Origin: Catellatospora tritici
Lineage (GTDB): Bacteria; Actinomycetota; Actinomycetes; Mycobacteriales; Micromonosporaceae
DNA length: 64,000 bases
Assembly (NCBI RefSeq): GCF_019083965.1
Contig: NZ_JAHRCY010000001.1
Span: forward strand, 124,001 to 188,000
Reading direction: 5' to 3'
How positions within the stretch are numbered: the first letter of the stretch is position 1; every line of letters starts with the position of its first letter. Shown here piece by piece: positions 1-7,284 of the stretch. Below the pieces are notes generated by a model. The model saw only the letters and a program-made list of their open reading frames with translations. It was not told where the DNA came from and did no database searches. The position numbers were made by a program, and so were the translations under genes.

Positions 1-149
1 GACGGGCTGCCCGGATCGTTGAAGCCGCCGCTGGTCAGGTCGCCGAAGACGGCCCCACCCCAGGTCCCGCCGACGATCACGACCGCGGCCGCGGCGATCA
101 GCACCCACCAGCGCAGCCGTACCACGGCACGCCCCCACCACGCGAACAT
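1..149 (-). CDS. MMPL family (RND-type) transporter, N-terminal fragment
   Basis: Only the first 49 codons lie in the window; the rest runs off the left edge. The protein begins MFAWWGRAVVRLRWWVL, followed by one hydrophobic segment of about 20 residues and then a periplasmic-type stretch reading GGFNDPGSPS. A short basic cytoplasmic tail, one membrane helix and an F..PGSPS turn is the usual start of actinobacterial MMPL lipid/drug exporters. GGAGG sits 6 nt upstream of the ATG, which fixes the start. It is divergent from the TetR-type regulator at 250, the common arrangement for an exporter and its repressor. Family assignment rests on this short N-terminus, so substrate cannot be inferred. 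Confidence 0.72.
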   Translation of the reverse strand, partial: MFAWWGRAVVRLRWWVLIAAAAVVIVGGTWGGAVFGDLTSGGFNDPGSP

Positions 150-188
150 CAGTTCCTCCCCGGAGGATTCGCTATGCTGTTTACGCCA

Positions 189-233
189 CTCAGTTGAGTG
201 AACGGTGTTTACTTTCGCGGACGACGTTCACTG
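189..233. promoter_or_regulatory. Candidate TetR operator between MMPL gene and regulator
   Basis: The 100-bp divergent gap holds two dyads: ACTCA-GT-TGAGT at 189-200, and AGTGAAC (198-204) paired with GTTCACT (227-233). They overlap each other and lie just upstream of the regulator's ribosome site. TetR repressors usually bind such dyads and control the divergent exporter. Assignment to this regulator is an inference from position. Confidence 0.45.
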
Positions 234-249
234 ACGTCAAGGGAGCACT

Positions 250-954
250 ATGTCGGACACCTCACACCGGCGCGAGCGGCTGCGCGAGCGCACCGTCGTC
301 GAGATCAAGGACCTCGCGCGGGCGCAGCTGGTGGCGGGCGGTCCGACCGGCATCTCACTGCGGGCCATCGCCCGCGACATGGGTATGACCGCAGCCGCGC
401 TCTACCGGTACTTCCCCGCCCTGGACGCCCTGGTCATCGACCTGTGCACCGACCTCTACGAGGAGCTGCGCCTGGCCTGCGAGGCCGCCCGGGACGCTCT
501 CGGCCCGGACGCCGACGCGGTGCCGCGCCTGCTCACCATGGCCCGCGAGCTACGCCGCTGGACCCTGGACCACCGCCCCGAGGCGACGCTGATCTTCGGC
601 CCGCCGCTGCCGGGCGTGGAGGAGTTTCGCGAGCGCTGCGTCGACCTGGAGCACGCGGGCGCGCGCTTCGGCCAGCTGTTCATCGAGCCGATCCTGGAAC
701 TGTGGCGCGACGGCCGCCTGCCGCCGATGGGCCACGTCGACCTGTCCCGGCTGAAATCGGCCCTGCCCAACCACGGCGAGCTGCCGGTCGAGGTCACCGC
801 GGTCTTCCTGACCTCCTGGACCCGTCTCTACGGCGTGCTCGCCGCCGAATTGTTCGACCAGTTGAACTGGACCGGCGTGGCTACCGAACCGCTGTTCGAA
901 GCGGAGCTCGCCTTCTTCTCCGCCCAGGTCAGGGAGCCGAAGAACGCCGGTTGA
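250..954 (+). CDS. TetR/AcrR family transcriptional regulator
   Basis: This 234-residue protein has a TetR DNA-binding domain at about residues 10-60; the helix-turn-helix reads ISLRAIARDMGMTAAALYRYF at residues 35-55, with the canonical Y-x-Y-F end. The remaining 170 residues are helical and resemble the C-terminal ligand domain of the WHG/TetR_C_13 group. The ATG has AAGGGAGC 4-11 nt upstream. The gene is divergent from the MMPL exporter at the left edge, which it probably represses, and its 3' end carries the likely promoter of the flavoprotein gene that follows. No ligand can be deduced. Confidence 0.9.
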   Translation: MSDTSHRRERLRERTVVEIKDLARAQLVAGGPTGISLRAIARDMGMTAAALYRYFPALDALVIDLCTDLYEELRLACEAARDALGPDADAVPRLLTMARELRRWTLDHRPEATLIFGPPLPGVEEFRERCVDLEHAGARFGQLFIEPILELWRDGRLPPMGHVDLSRLKSALPNHGELPVEVTAVFLTSWTRLYGVLAAELFDQLNWTGVATEPLFEAELAFFSAQVREPKNAG

Positions 955-981
955 CTGACTGGCGGCTCAGGAAGGTAGGCT
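951..981 (+). promoter_or_regulatory. Candidate leaderless promoter of the flavoprotein gene
   Basis: TTGACT at 951-956 and TAGGCT at 976-981 are separated by 19 bp. TAGGCT fits the actinobacterial TANNNT -10 element, and the ATG at 990 follows after 8 nt, so transcription would begin at or next to the start codon. No Shine-Dalgarno sequence precedes the ATG. The -35 hexamer overlaps the stop codon of the TetR gene. Confidence 0.5.
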
Positions 982-989
982 CGCCCGCT

Positions 990-3464
990 ATGACGAGCAA
1001 CACACTGCCCCCGAACCTGCCCGACCGCGCCCGCGTGGTGGTCGTGGGCGGCGGGGTCATCGGCACCTCGGTCGCGTACCACCTGGCGCACATGGGCTGC
1101 AAGGACGTCGTGCTGCTCGAACGCGACCGGCTGACCTCCGGCACCACCTGGCACGCGGCCGGGCTCATGGTCACCTTCGGCTCGACGTCGGAGACCTCGA
1201 CCGAGATGCGCAAGTACACCCGCGACCTGTACAGCCGACTGGAGGCCGAGACGGGCCTGGCCACCGGGCTCAAGCAGGTCGGGTTCGTGCAGGTCGCCAC
1301 CGACGCCGACCGACTGGAGGAGTACCGGCGCGTGTCGGCGTTCAACCGCCACTGCGGCGTGAACGTGCAGGAGATCTCGCCCGGCGAGGTCAAGGGCCTG
1401 TTCCCACTGGCCAACACCGACGACGTGCTGGCCGGGTTCTATGTCGCCGAGGACGGACGCGCCAACCCGGTCGACGTCACCATGTCGCTGGCCAAGGGCG
1501 CCCGCCTGCAGGGCGTACGGATCATCGAGGGGGTCAGCGCCACCGGGTTCACCACCAAGGGCGGCGCGGTCACCGGTGTGCGTACGCCGTACGGGGACAT
1601 CGAGGCCGAGTTCGTGGTCAACTGCGCGGGCATGTGGGCCCGCCAGCTCGGCGAGAAGGCCGGGGTCAGCATTCCGCTGCAGGCCGCCGAGCACTACTAC
1701 CTGATCACCGAGCCCATCGAGGGCATGCACGGCGACCTGCCCGTGCTGGAGGATCCGTCGTCGTACGGCTACTTCCGCGAGGAGGGCGCCGGGCTGATGA
1801 TCGGCCTGTTCGAGACGCTGTGCGCGCCCTGGAAGGTCGAGGGCGTCCCGGACACGTTCTCCTTCGGCGAGCTGCCCCCGGACTGGGACCGGATGGCGCC
1901 GTACCTGGAGAAGGCCATGGCCCGCATCCCGATCTCGGCAGAAGTAGGCGTGCGCAAGTTCTTCTGCGGCCCGGAGAGCTTCACCCCCGACCTCGCCCCC
2001 GTCTTCGGTGAGGCCCCCGAGCTGCGCAACTACTTCGTCGCGGCGGGCCTGAACTCGATCGGCATCCTCACCGGCGGCGGCATCGGCCGGGCGCTGGCGC
2101 ACTGGATCCTCAACGGCCGCCCCGACATCGACGTCACCGGTATGAACATCGACCGGCTGCACGCGTACCAGAGCAACCCCGAATACCGGGCCACCCGCAC
2201 CGTCGAGTCGCTGGGCCTGGTCTACGAGCCGCACTACCCCGGCCGGGCCATGCAGACCGCGCGCGGGGCGAAGCTGTCGCCGATCCACGCCCGGCTGGCC
2301 GACCAGCGCGCCTACTTCAAGGACGTCAGCGGCTGGGAGAGCCCCGACTGGTACGCCACGGCGGACATGCAGCCGAAGATCGAGAAGCTGTCCTGGGGGC
2401 GGCAGAACTGGTTCGGGACCTGGGCCGAGGAGCACCACGCGGCCCGCGAGAACGTGATCCTGATGGACATGTCGTTCATGGCGAAGTTCCTGGTGCAGGG
2501 GCGTGACGCCGGGGCGGCGCTGGAGCGGCTGTCGGCCAACCGGGTCGACGGCGAGCCGGGCACGATCACCTACACCCAGTGGCTGAACGAGGGCGGGCTG
2601 CTGGAGGCGGACCTCACCGTCACCAAGCTCGACGACGAGAAGTTCTGGGTGGTCGCCTCCGACACCGCGCACCGGCACGTCGAGACGCGGATGCGCCGCC
2701 ACTTCGCCGCGACCGGGGCGCACGCGTTCGCGACCGACGTGACCGGGGCGTACGCCCAGATCAACATCCAGGGGCCGCGCTCGCGCGAGCTGCTCGCGGC
2801 CGTCACCACGACGGACATGTCCAACGAGTCCTTCCCGTTCCGGCACGCCCGCGAGATCGACCTCGGCTTCGCCCGCGCCCTGTGCATCCGCATCACCTAC
2901 CTGGGCGAGCTCGGCTACGAGCTCTACATCCCCGCCGAGCAGGCGGTCTACGTCTACGACCGCTTGGTCGCCGCGGGCGCCCCGCTCGGGCTGCGGCACG
3001 CCGGGCTCAAGGCGCTGTCCAGCCTGCGGATGGAGAAGGGGTACCGCGACTACGGGCACGACATCGACAACACCGACTCGGTGCTGGAGGCGGGGCTCGG
3101 GTTCGCGGTCGCGCTGGACAAGCCGGGCGGCTTCATCGGGCGTGAGGCGGTGCTGGCGAAGAAGGCCGCGGGACCGCTGACCCGGCGCCTGCTGCAGATC
3201 CTGGTCACCGACCCGGAGCCGCTGATGTACCACGCCGAGGTGGTGCGGCGCGACGGCGTGGAGGTCGGCTACATCCGGGCCGCGTCGTACGGGCACACGC
3301 TCGGCGGGGCGGTCGGGCTGGCCATGATCGAGGCCGGGCAGCCGCTGGACCAGGCGTGGATCGACGCGGGCACCTGGACGGTGGAGATCGCCGACCGCCA
3401 GTGGCCCGCGATCGCGAGCCTGCGCCCCCTGTACGACCCGAAGAACGACCGCATCAAGCTCTGA
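990..3464 (+). CDS. FAD-dependent dimethylglycine/sarcosine dehydrogenase-like protein with GcvT domain
   Basis: The 824-residue protein combines an N-terminal D-amino-acid-oxidase-type FAD domain (about residues 14-390) with an FAO-middle and GcvT-like folate-binding half (about 430-820). The dinucleotide motif GGGVIG is at residues 20-25. The sequence SGTTWHAAG puts His54 where dimethylglycine oxidase and sarcosine dehydrogenase attach FAD covalently. The family oxidatively demethylates N-methylated glycines and passes the one-carbon unit to tetrahydrofolate. The start at 990 is chosen because the reading frame upstream overlaps the TetR gene and a TAGGCT element sits just before this ATG. 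It is a single gene with no betaine-catabolism neighbours, so the exact N-methyl substrate is unknown. Confidence 0.88.
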   Translation: MTSNTLPPNLPDRARVVVVGGGVIGTSVAYHLAHMGCKDVVLLERDRLTSGTTWHAAGLMVTFGSTSETSTEMRKYTRDLYSRLEAETGLATGLKQVGFVQVATDADRLEEYRRVSAFNRHCGVNVQEISPGEVKGLFPLANTDDVLAGFYVAEDGRANPVDVTMSLAKGARLQGVRIIEGVSATGFTTKGGAVTGVRTPYGDIEAEFVVNCAGMWARQLGEKAGVSIPLQAAEHYYLITEPIEGMHGDLPVLEDPSSYGYFREEGAGLMIGLFETLCAPWKVEGVPDTFSFGELPPDWDRMAPYLEKAMARIPISAEVGVRKFFCGPESFTPDLAPVFGEAPELRNYFVAAGLNSIGILTGGGIGRALAHWILNGRPDIDVTGMNIDRLHAYQSNPEYRATRTVESLGLVYEPHYPGRAMQTARGAKLSPIHARLADQRAYFKDVSGWESPDWYATADMQPKIEKLSWGRQNWFGTWAEEHHAARENVILMDMSFMAKFLVQGRDAGAALERLSANRVDGEPGTITYTQWLNEGGLLEADLTVTKLDDEKFWVVASDTAHRHVETRMRRHFAATGAHAFATDVTGAYAQINIQGPRSRELLAAVTTTDMSNESFPFRHAREIDLGFARALCIRITYLGELGYELYIPAEQAVYVYDRLVAAGAPLGLRHAGLKALSSLRMEKGYRDYGHDIDNTDSVLEAGLGFAVALDKPGGFIGREAVLAKKAAGPLTRRLLQILVTDPEPLMYHAEVVRRDGVEVGYIRAASYGHTLGGAVGLAMIEAGQPLDQAWIDAGTWTVEIADRQWPAIASLRPLYDPKNDRIKL

Positions 3465-3512
3465 CCCGACGGGGCGCGCCGAGCCCCGCCCCGCCCCGCC
3501 CCGCTTAGCATT

Positions 3513-3571
3513 GACGCTGGCCTATCTAGAGGACAGTTTTCCAAGATTCGTCCACTAGATAGGCCAGCGTC
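3513..3571. repeat. Long perfect hairpin between convergent genes
   Basis: GACGCTGGCCTATCTAG (3513-3529) and its exact reverse complement (3555-3571) form a 17-bp stem; after one mismatch a further GGAC/GTCC pairing closes it around a 15-nt loop. It lies between the ends of two convergent genes (3464 and 3611), so a bidirectional terminator is the simplest reading. It has no U-tract and its arms (about 53% G+C) are less GC-rich than the surroundings, so a mobile palindromic element is possible. Confidence 0.6.
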
Positions 3572-3610
3572 GATTTAGAACGGGATGCGGCGCGGAGCGC
3601 TCAGGACAGG

Positions 3611-4798
3611 TCAGAAGTTGGCGGTGTACAGCAGGCGGTTCGGGGAGCCGCTGCCCGGTGACCCGACCACGCCTGTGGTCGCGTTCGCGATCAACGCCGC
3701 CTGCACCTGGGCGGGCGTGGCCGTCGGATTGTTCTGCAGATACAGCGCCGCCGCCCCGGTGACGTGCGGGGTCGCCATCGACGTCCCGCTGATCGTGTTC
3801 GTGGCCGCGTCGCCGCCGAACCACGACGAGGTGATGTCCACGCCCGGCGCGAAGATGTCGACGCAGGTGCCCCGGTTGGCCCAGCTCGGCTTGGCGTCGT
3901 TGCTCTGCGTCGCCGACACGGTGATCGCCTCGGGCACCCGGGCGGGCGAGTAGTTGCACGCGTTGGCCGCGAAGATGCCCAGGATGCCGTTGCCCGCCGC
4001 GATGGCGTACGTGACCCCGTCGGCGATCGACGCCTTGACCGCGTTGTCCAGCACGGTGTCGGCGCTGCCGCCGAGGCTCATGTTCGCGACGGCGGGCTCG
4101 CCCGGGTCGTGGTCGGCGGTGACCCAGTCGATGCCCGCGACGACCTGCTCGGTGGTGCCGCTGCCCTCGGCGTCGAGCACCCGTACCCCCACCAGCGTCA
4201 CGCCCTTGGCCACGCCGTAGGTGGCGCCGCCGACGGTCCCGGCCACGTGGGTGCCGTGCCCGTTGGCGTCGTCGGCGGTGCCGCCGTCGATCGCGTCGAA
4301 GCCGGAGACGGCGCGGCCGCCGAATTCGCCGTGCGAGAACCGGATGCCGGTGTCGATGATGTACGCGCGTACCGCCGAGGCGGTGTTGTTGTAGGTGTAG
4401 GAGTTGCTCAGCGGCAGGTTGCGCTGGTCGATGCGGTCGATGCCCCAGGTGGCGGGCGACTGGGTGGCCTCGATCCGGTGAATCAGATTGGGCTGCACGT
4501 ACGCCACGCTCGGGTCGGCGGCGATGCGGCGGGCCGCCCGCTCACTGCCGTTGAACGAGAAGCCCCTGAGCCCGGCGGCGAAGCTGCGGCGCACCGACGC
4601 CCCGTGACGTTCGGCCAGCGCGGCCGCGTCAGCCTTGCCGCCATCTTTGAAAACGACGATGTAACTGCCCGGTACGGCCTCACCGCTGACGGGGACCAGC
4701 GGCGCCTCGGGCGGTGCGGCGACGGCCGCGGTGGGCACGGCCACGGCGCCGGTGACGGCCAGCACGACGGCCAGCACGCGCATCCTGGTACGACTCAT
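3611..4798 (-). CDS. Secreted S8 family serine peptidase (subtilisin-like)
   Basis: This 395-residue preproprotein has a signal peptide at residues 1-28 ending AVAA, an inhibitor-I9 propeptide at about 38-105 (YIVVFKDG... to AYVQPN), and a subtilisin catalytic domain from about 115 to the end. The triad is visible: Asp149 in IIDTGI, His181 in GHGTHVAG, Ser340 in GTSMATPH, with oxyanion Asn270 in AAGNG. It resembles the thermitase/aqualysin group and should act outside the cell. The start is the ATG at 4798, which follows GGGAGGAACAG; an upstream in-frame start at 4849 has no such signal and would spoil the signal peptide. An AT-rich promoter region lies directly upstream. Confidence 0.95.
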   Translation of the reverse strand: MSRTRMRVLAVVLAVTGAVAVPTAAVAAPPEAPLVPVSGEAVPGSYIVVFKDGGKADAAALAERHGASVRRSFAAGLRGFSFNGSERAARRIAADPSVAYVQPNLIHRIEATQSPATWGIDRIDQRNLPLSNSYTYNNTASAVRAYIIDTGIRFSHGEFGGRAVSGFDAIDGGTADDANGHGTHVAGTVGGATYGVAKGVTLVGVRVLDAEGSGTTEQVVAGIDWVTADHDPGEPAVANMSLGGSADTVLDNAVKASIADGVTYAIAAGNGILGIFAANACNYSPARVPEAITVSATQSNDAKPSWANRGTCVDIFAPGVDITSSWFGGDAATNTISGTSMATPHVTGAAALYLQNNPTATPAQVQAALIANATTGVVGSPGSGSPNRLLYTANF

Positions 4799-4820
4799 CT
4801 GTTCCTCCCCTACCCGACCT

Positions 4821-4849
4821 GCTATATGAGGAGGAACGTATACAACCAA
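4821..4849 (-). promoter_or_regulatory. Candidate promoter of the S8 peptidase gene
   Basis: On the minus strand TTGGTT (4844-4849) and TATAGC (4821-4826) are spaced by exactly 17 bp, about 23 bp before the start codon. The surrounding 4820-4880 stretch is strikingly AT-rich for this genome. The site is read from sequence only. Confidence 0.45.
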
Positions 4850-5230
4850 TGTAAATATAAGAAGACTTCAGTTTTTCGATGCGCTCAGCTTCACTGGAAA
4901 GGTTGGGCGCCCCGCCTCGACCGCCAGTCAAGCGCGCATATGGCACCTGAACTGCGACGACGCGCCGGTCCCGCCCGTCGCAACCCCGGCTCACCGCGAG
5001 CGGACGCGACCTCACAGTGGCTCGCGCGCCCGCGGTCATTCCCCTGCACAGACCCCTGCCCGGAACACCGGTTTTTGACCCACAGCACTGATCTCCGCAC
5101 GGAGATCGGCGTCTACGGTCAAAAACTGCGGCCCAGAGCCTGTTCTTGACCGCAGACGCCGATCATCGACACGCCACGCAAACCAGAGCCCAGGCCGAAG
5201 CCAGCCGGGCCAGGAGGTCCGGCCTCCGGG
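4850..5230. other. Intergenic region with nested palindromic repeats
   Basis: This gap between two minus-strand genes has no convincing gene. It contains three related units of about 22 bp: TTTTTGACC...GATC starting at 5072, TTGACCGCAGACGCCGATC at 5146-5164, and an inverted copy at 5104-5125. As a result 5104-5122 pairs with 5146-5164 (18 of 19 bp), TTTTTGACC (5072-5080) pairs with GGTCAAAAA (5117-5125), and GATCTCCG/CGGAGATC (5090-5107) forms a tight hairpin. Part of it may terminate transcription of the Rieske gene; the mutually exclusive pairings are unusual for a simple terminator. Confidence 0.5.
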
Positions 5231-6829
5231 TCAGACCGCGGTCTGCTGGGCGGCGGACTGGCCAGCGGGCTCGGAGCGGATCTCGTGGCCGACACTGGTC
5301 AGGCAGCGGCCGCTCTTGAGGTCCCACTTCCAGCCGTGCAGCTGGCAGGTGAGCTGGTTGCCCTCGACGATGCCGAAGCGGGTCAAGTCGGCCTTGAGGT
5401 GCGGGCATCGCCGCTGGAAGGACCAGTCGCCGACGGTGATGTCCTCGGCGTCGGGGCGCTGCGACTCGTACCAGCCCTCGGCGTACTGCAGGCGCTCCTC
5501 GGACAGGCACTTGAAGAACGCGTACACGAACTCGTTGTACTGCCCGATCCGCGCGGCCGAGAACCGGCAGGACAGGAACAGCGAGTTGACCCAGTCGCCC
5601 TCGTCGATGTGCAGCAGATGCTCGACCAGCCGCCGCTCGGTGCGGAACCGGTAGCGCACCTTCTCCGGCGCGCCGTCCACCAGCTCCGGCCGTCGGACCA
5701 CCTTGTTCGGGAAGTCAATCATGATGGACTCGACCACCTCGGGCACGTCCTGGCCCTGGACCGGCTCGGTCAGGTCGAACCGCACCGGCCCGCCCACGCC
5801 CTGCGCCAGCCGCACCGACTCCTCCAGCAGCGGCTCGATGCGGGCCCGCATCCCGGCCAGCACGTCGATCTCCGGGTGCGACCAGGACGCCTTCTCCTGC
5901 TCGATCACCACCCGCTGCCGCTCCCGGTACGCCTTGAGGTGCTCCTCCTTGGCGGCGAAGAACTCGCCCAGGTCCGGCACCGGGTGGGTGGTGTCGCACT
6001 CACCCACGGTGATCTCGGAGACCGAGCCGGGCAGCAGCACCACGCCGTTGTCCCCGCCGACCTTGGCGTACTCGGCGATGAAGTCCCACTGGTCGGGGAA
6101 GATGTTGCCCTCGTCGCCGTGGATGTCATTGAACTGCCACAGCTCGTCATCGAGGAAGCAGGGCGGGCCCGCGATCGGGAAGACGAAGTCGGCCTTGAGG
6201 TCGTCGATGTAGCGCCAGGTGCGGTCGTACTGCCGCTCGCGCTTCTGCTTGCCGAACGCGGTCTTGGCGGCCTGGGGCAGCTCGTAGACCATCGGGTACC
6301 AGATCGCGCCGGAGAACTGCAGCATGTGCGCGTGCACGTGGCCGAGCTCGGTGAAGCGGACCAGGTCGGTGGGGCGGGCGTCGTTCTGGTTCAGCACGCG
6401 TACGCCGTCGTGCTCCACCCACAGCGACGAGTCCCCGATCGGGCCGTCGGTCGGCGAGATCAGCGCCTGGATCATGATCTTCAGGCCGCCGTCGAGCTCG
6501 TGCACCTCGTCCGAGACGGTCTTGAAGAACCTGGTGAAGCCCAGCTCGCGCAGCTCGTCCTCCAGCTGCGAGGTCGGGTACTCCGGCAGCAGCACGGTCG
6601 CCTTCTTCGACACGAAGCGCCTGAGGTGCTTGGCGTCGAAGTGGTCGCGGTGCAGGTGCGAGACATAGAGGTAGTCGACGTCGCCGAGGGTGTCCCAGTC
6701 CAGCTGGGAGTTGTCCGGGAACGGGAACCACGAGGCGAAGTACGCCGGGTTCACCCACGGGTCGCACAGGATGGAGCCCGCCGCCGTGTCGATGCGCATG
6801 CTGGCGTGGCCCGTACCGGTGATCCGCAC
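5231..6829 (-). CDS. Metallo-beta-lactamase-fold hydrolase with C-terminal Rieske [2Fe-2S] domain
   Basis: This 532-residue protein starts with an MBL fold whose metal motif HLHRDHFD is at residues 58-65, after GTGHASMRI and CDPW elements typical of UlaG-like lactonases. Its C-terminus is a Rieske domain with Cys475-x-His477 and Cys495-x2-His498 (CPH ... CQLH). The same pair of domains occurs in vertebrate CMP-N-acetylneuraminate hydroxylase, but there the Rieske part is N-terminal. The start is placed at the GTG at 6829 because AGGGGA lies 7-12 nt upstream; a GTG at 6847 would add six residues. Electron partner and substrate are unknown; no sialic-acid genes are visible nearby. Annotated here only as an oxygenase-like metalloprotein. 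Confidence 0.8.
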   Translation of the reverse strand: MRITGTGHASMRIDTAAGSILCDPWVNPAYFASWFPFPDNSQLDWDTLGDVDYLYVSHLHRDHFDAKHLRRFVSKKATVLLPEYPTSQLEDELRELGFTRFFKTVSDEVHELDGGLKIMIQALISPTDGPIGDSSLWVEHDGVRVLNQNDARPTDLVRFTELGHVHAHMLQFSGAIWYPMVYELPQAAKTAFGKQKRERQYDRTWRYIDDLKADFVFPIAGPPCFLDDELWQFNDIHGDEGNIFPDQWDFIAEYAKVGGDNGVVLLPGSVSEITVGECDTTHPVPDLGEFFAAKEEHLKAYRERQRVVIEQEKASWSHPEIDVLAGMRARIEPLLEESVRLAQGVGGPVRFDLTEPVQGQDVPEVVESIMIDFPNKVVRRPELVDGAPEKVRYRFRTERRLVEHLLHIDEGDWVNSLFLSCRFSAARIGQYNEFVYAFFKCLSEERLQYAEGWYESQRPDAEDITVGDWSFQRRCPHLKADLTRFGIVEGNQLTCQLHGWKWDLKSGRCLTSVGHEIRSEPAGQSAAQQTAV

Positions 6830-6991
6830 TGTTCGTTCCCCTCTCACCCGCTGGTCGTGCAGCCTTAGACGCTACCCGAGCCGCATCCGCCCCGACGCGA
6901 CCGCCCGGACCCCCGCCATGCCAGACTGTGCTTGTCGCCGCCGTGGCACGCGCACGGCGAGGACGCGGACCGAGAGACAAGGAAGCAGACC

Positions 6992-7216
6992 GTGGCCGCA
7001 CAAGAGCCGGTAACCTCACCCGACCAGCACGCGAAGACGCCGGTCAAGGCCGCCCGGATCGCGGGCGTCGTCGTGATCGTGATGCTGCTGCTGATGCTCG
7101 CCGGTAACCACCGGGGCAACGTCGAGAACATCTGGCTGCTTCTCGTCGCCGGCATCCTGGCCGCCATCATGATCATCGACGCGGTGCTGCGCCGCAACGG
7201 CCTGCGCGACGAGTGA
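6992..7216 (+). CDS. DUF2631 family small membrane protein
   Basis: This 74-residue protein has two hydrophobic segments separated by the motif GNHRGNVENIWL, and it ends in VLRRNGLRDE. The G-N-H-x-G-x-V-E block and the short basic tail match the actinobacterial DUF2631 family (for example Rv2876), which also sits close to rlmN and cdsA. The GTG at 6992 is preceded by AAGGAAG with a 6-nt gap; a longer TTG start at 6932 lacks a ribosome site. Function is unknown. Confidence 0.75.
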   Translation: MAAQEPVTSPDQHAKTPVKAARIAGVVVIVMLLLMLAGNHRGNVENIWLLLVAGILAAIMIIDAVLRRNGLRDE

Positions 7217-7219
7217 GCT

Positions 7220-7276
7220 GACACGAAGAACGGCCCCGGCCGCTGACCTTGGTCAGCGAACCGGGGCCGTCGTGTC
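7220..7276. terminator. Bidirectional terminator between DUF2631 and DivIVA-like genes
   Basis: Nested inverted repeats form one long stem: GACACG/CGTGTC outside, ACGGCCCCGG/CCGGGGCCGT in the middle, and CGCTGACC-TT-GGTCAGCG at the tip. It lies exactly between the two convergent stop codons. Confidence 0.85.
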
Positions 7277-7284
7277 TCGACGCG

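Noticed and set aside
198..989. N-terminal extension of the flavoprotein reading frame
   Set aside because: Overlaps the whole TetR gene in another frame and has Arg/Pro-rich non-conserved sequence; the ATG at 990 begins the FAD domain.
828..3296. 822-residue antisense ORF opposite the flavoprotein gene
   Set aside because: GC-rich shadow frame; no domains, and the sense strand encodes clear FAD and GcvT motifs.
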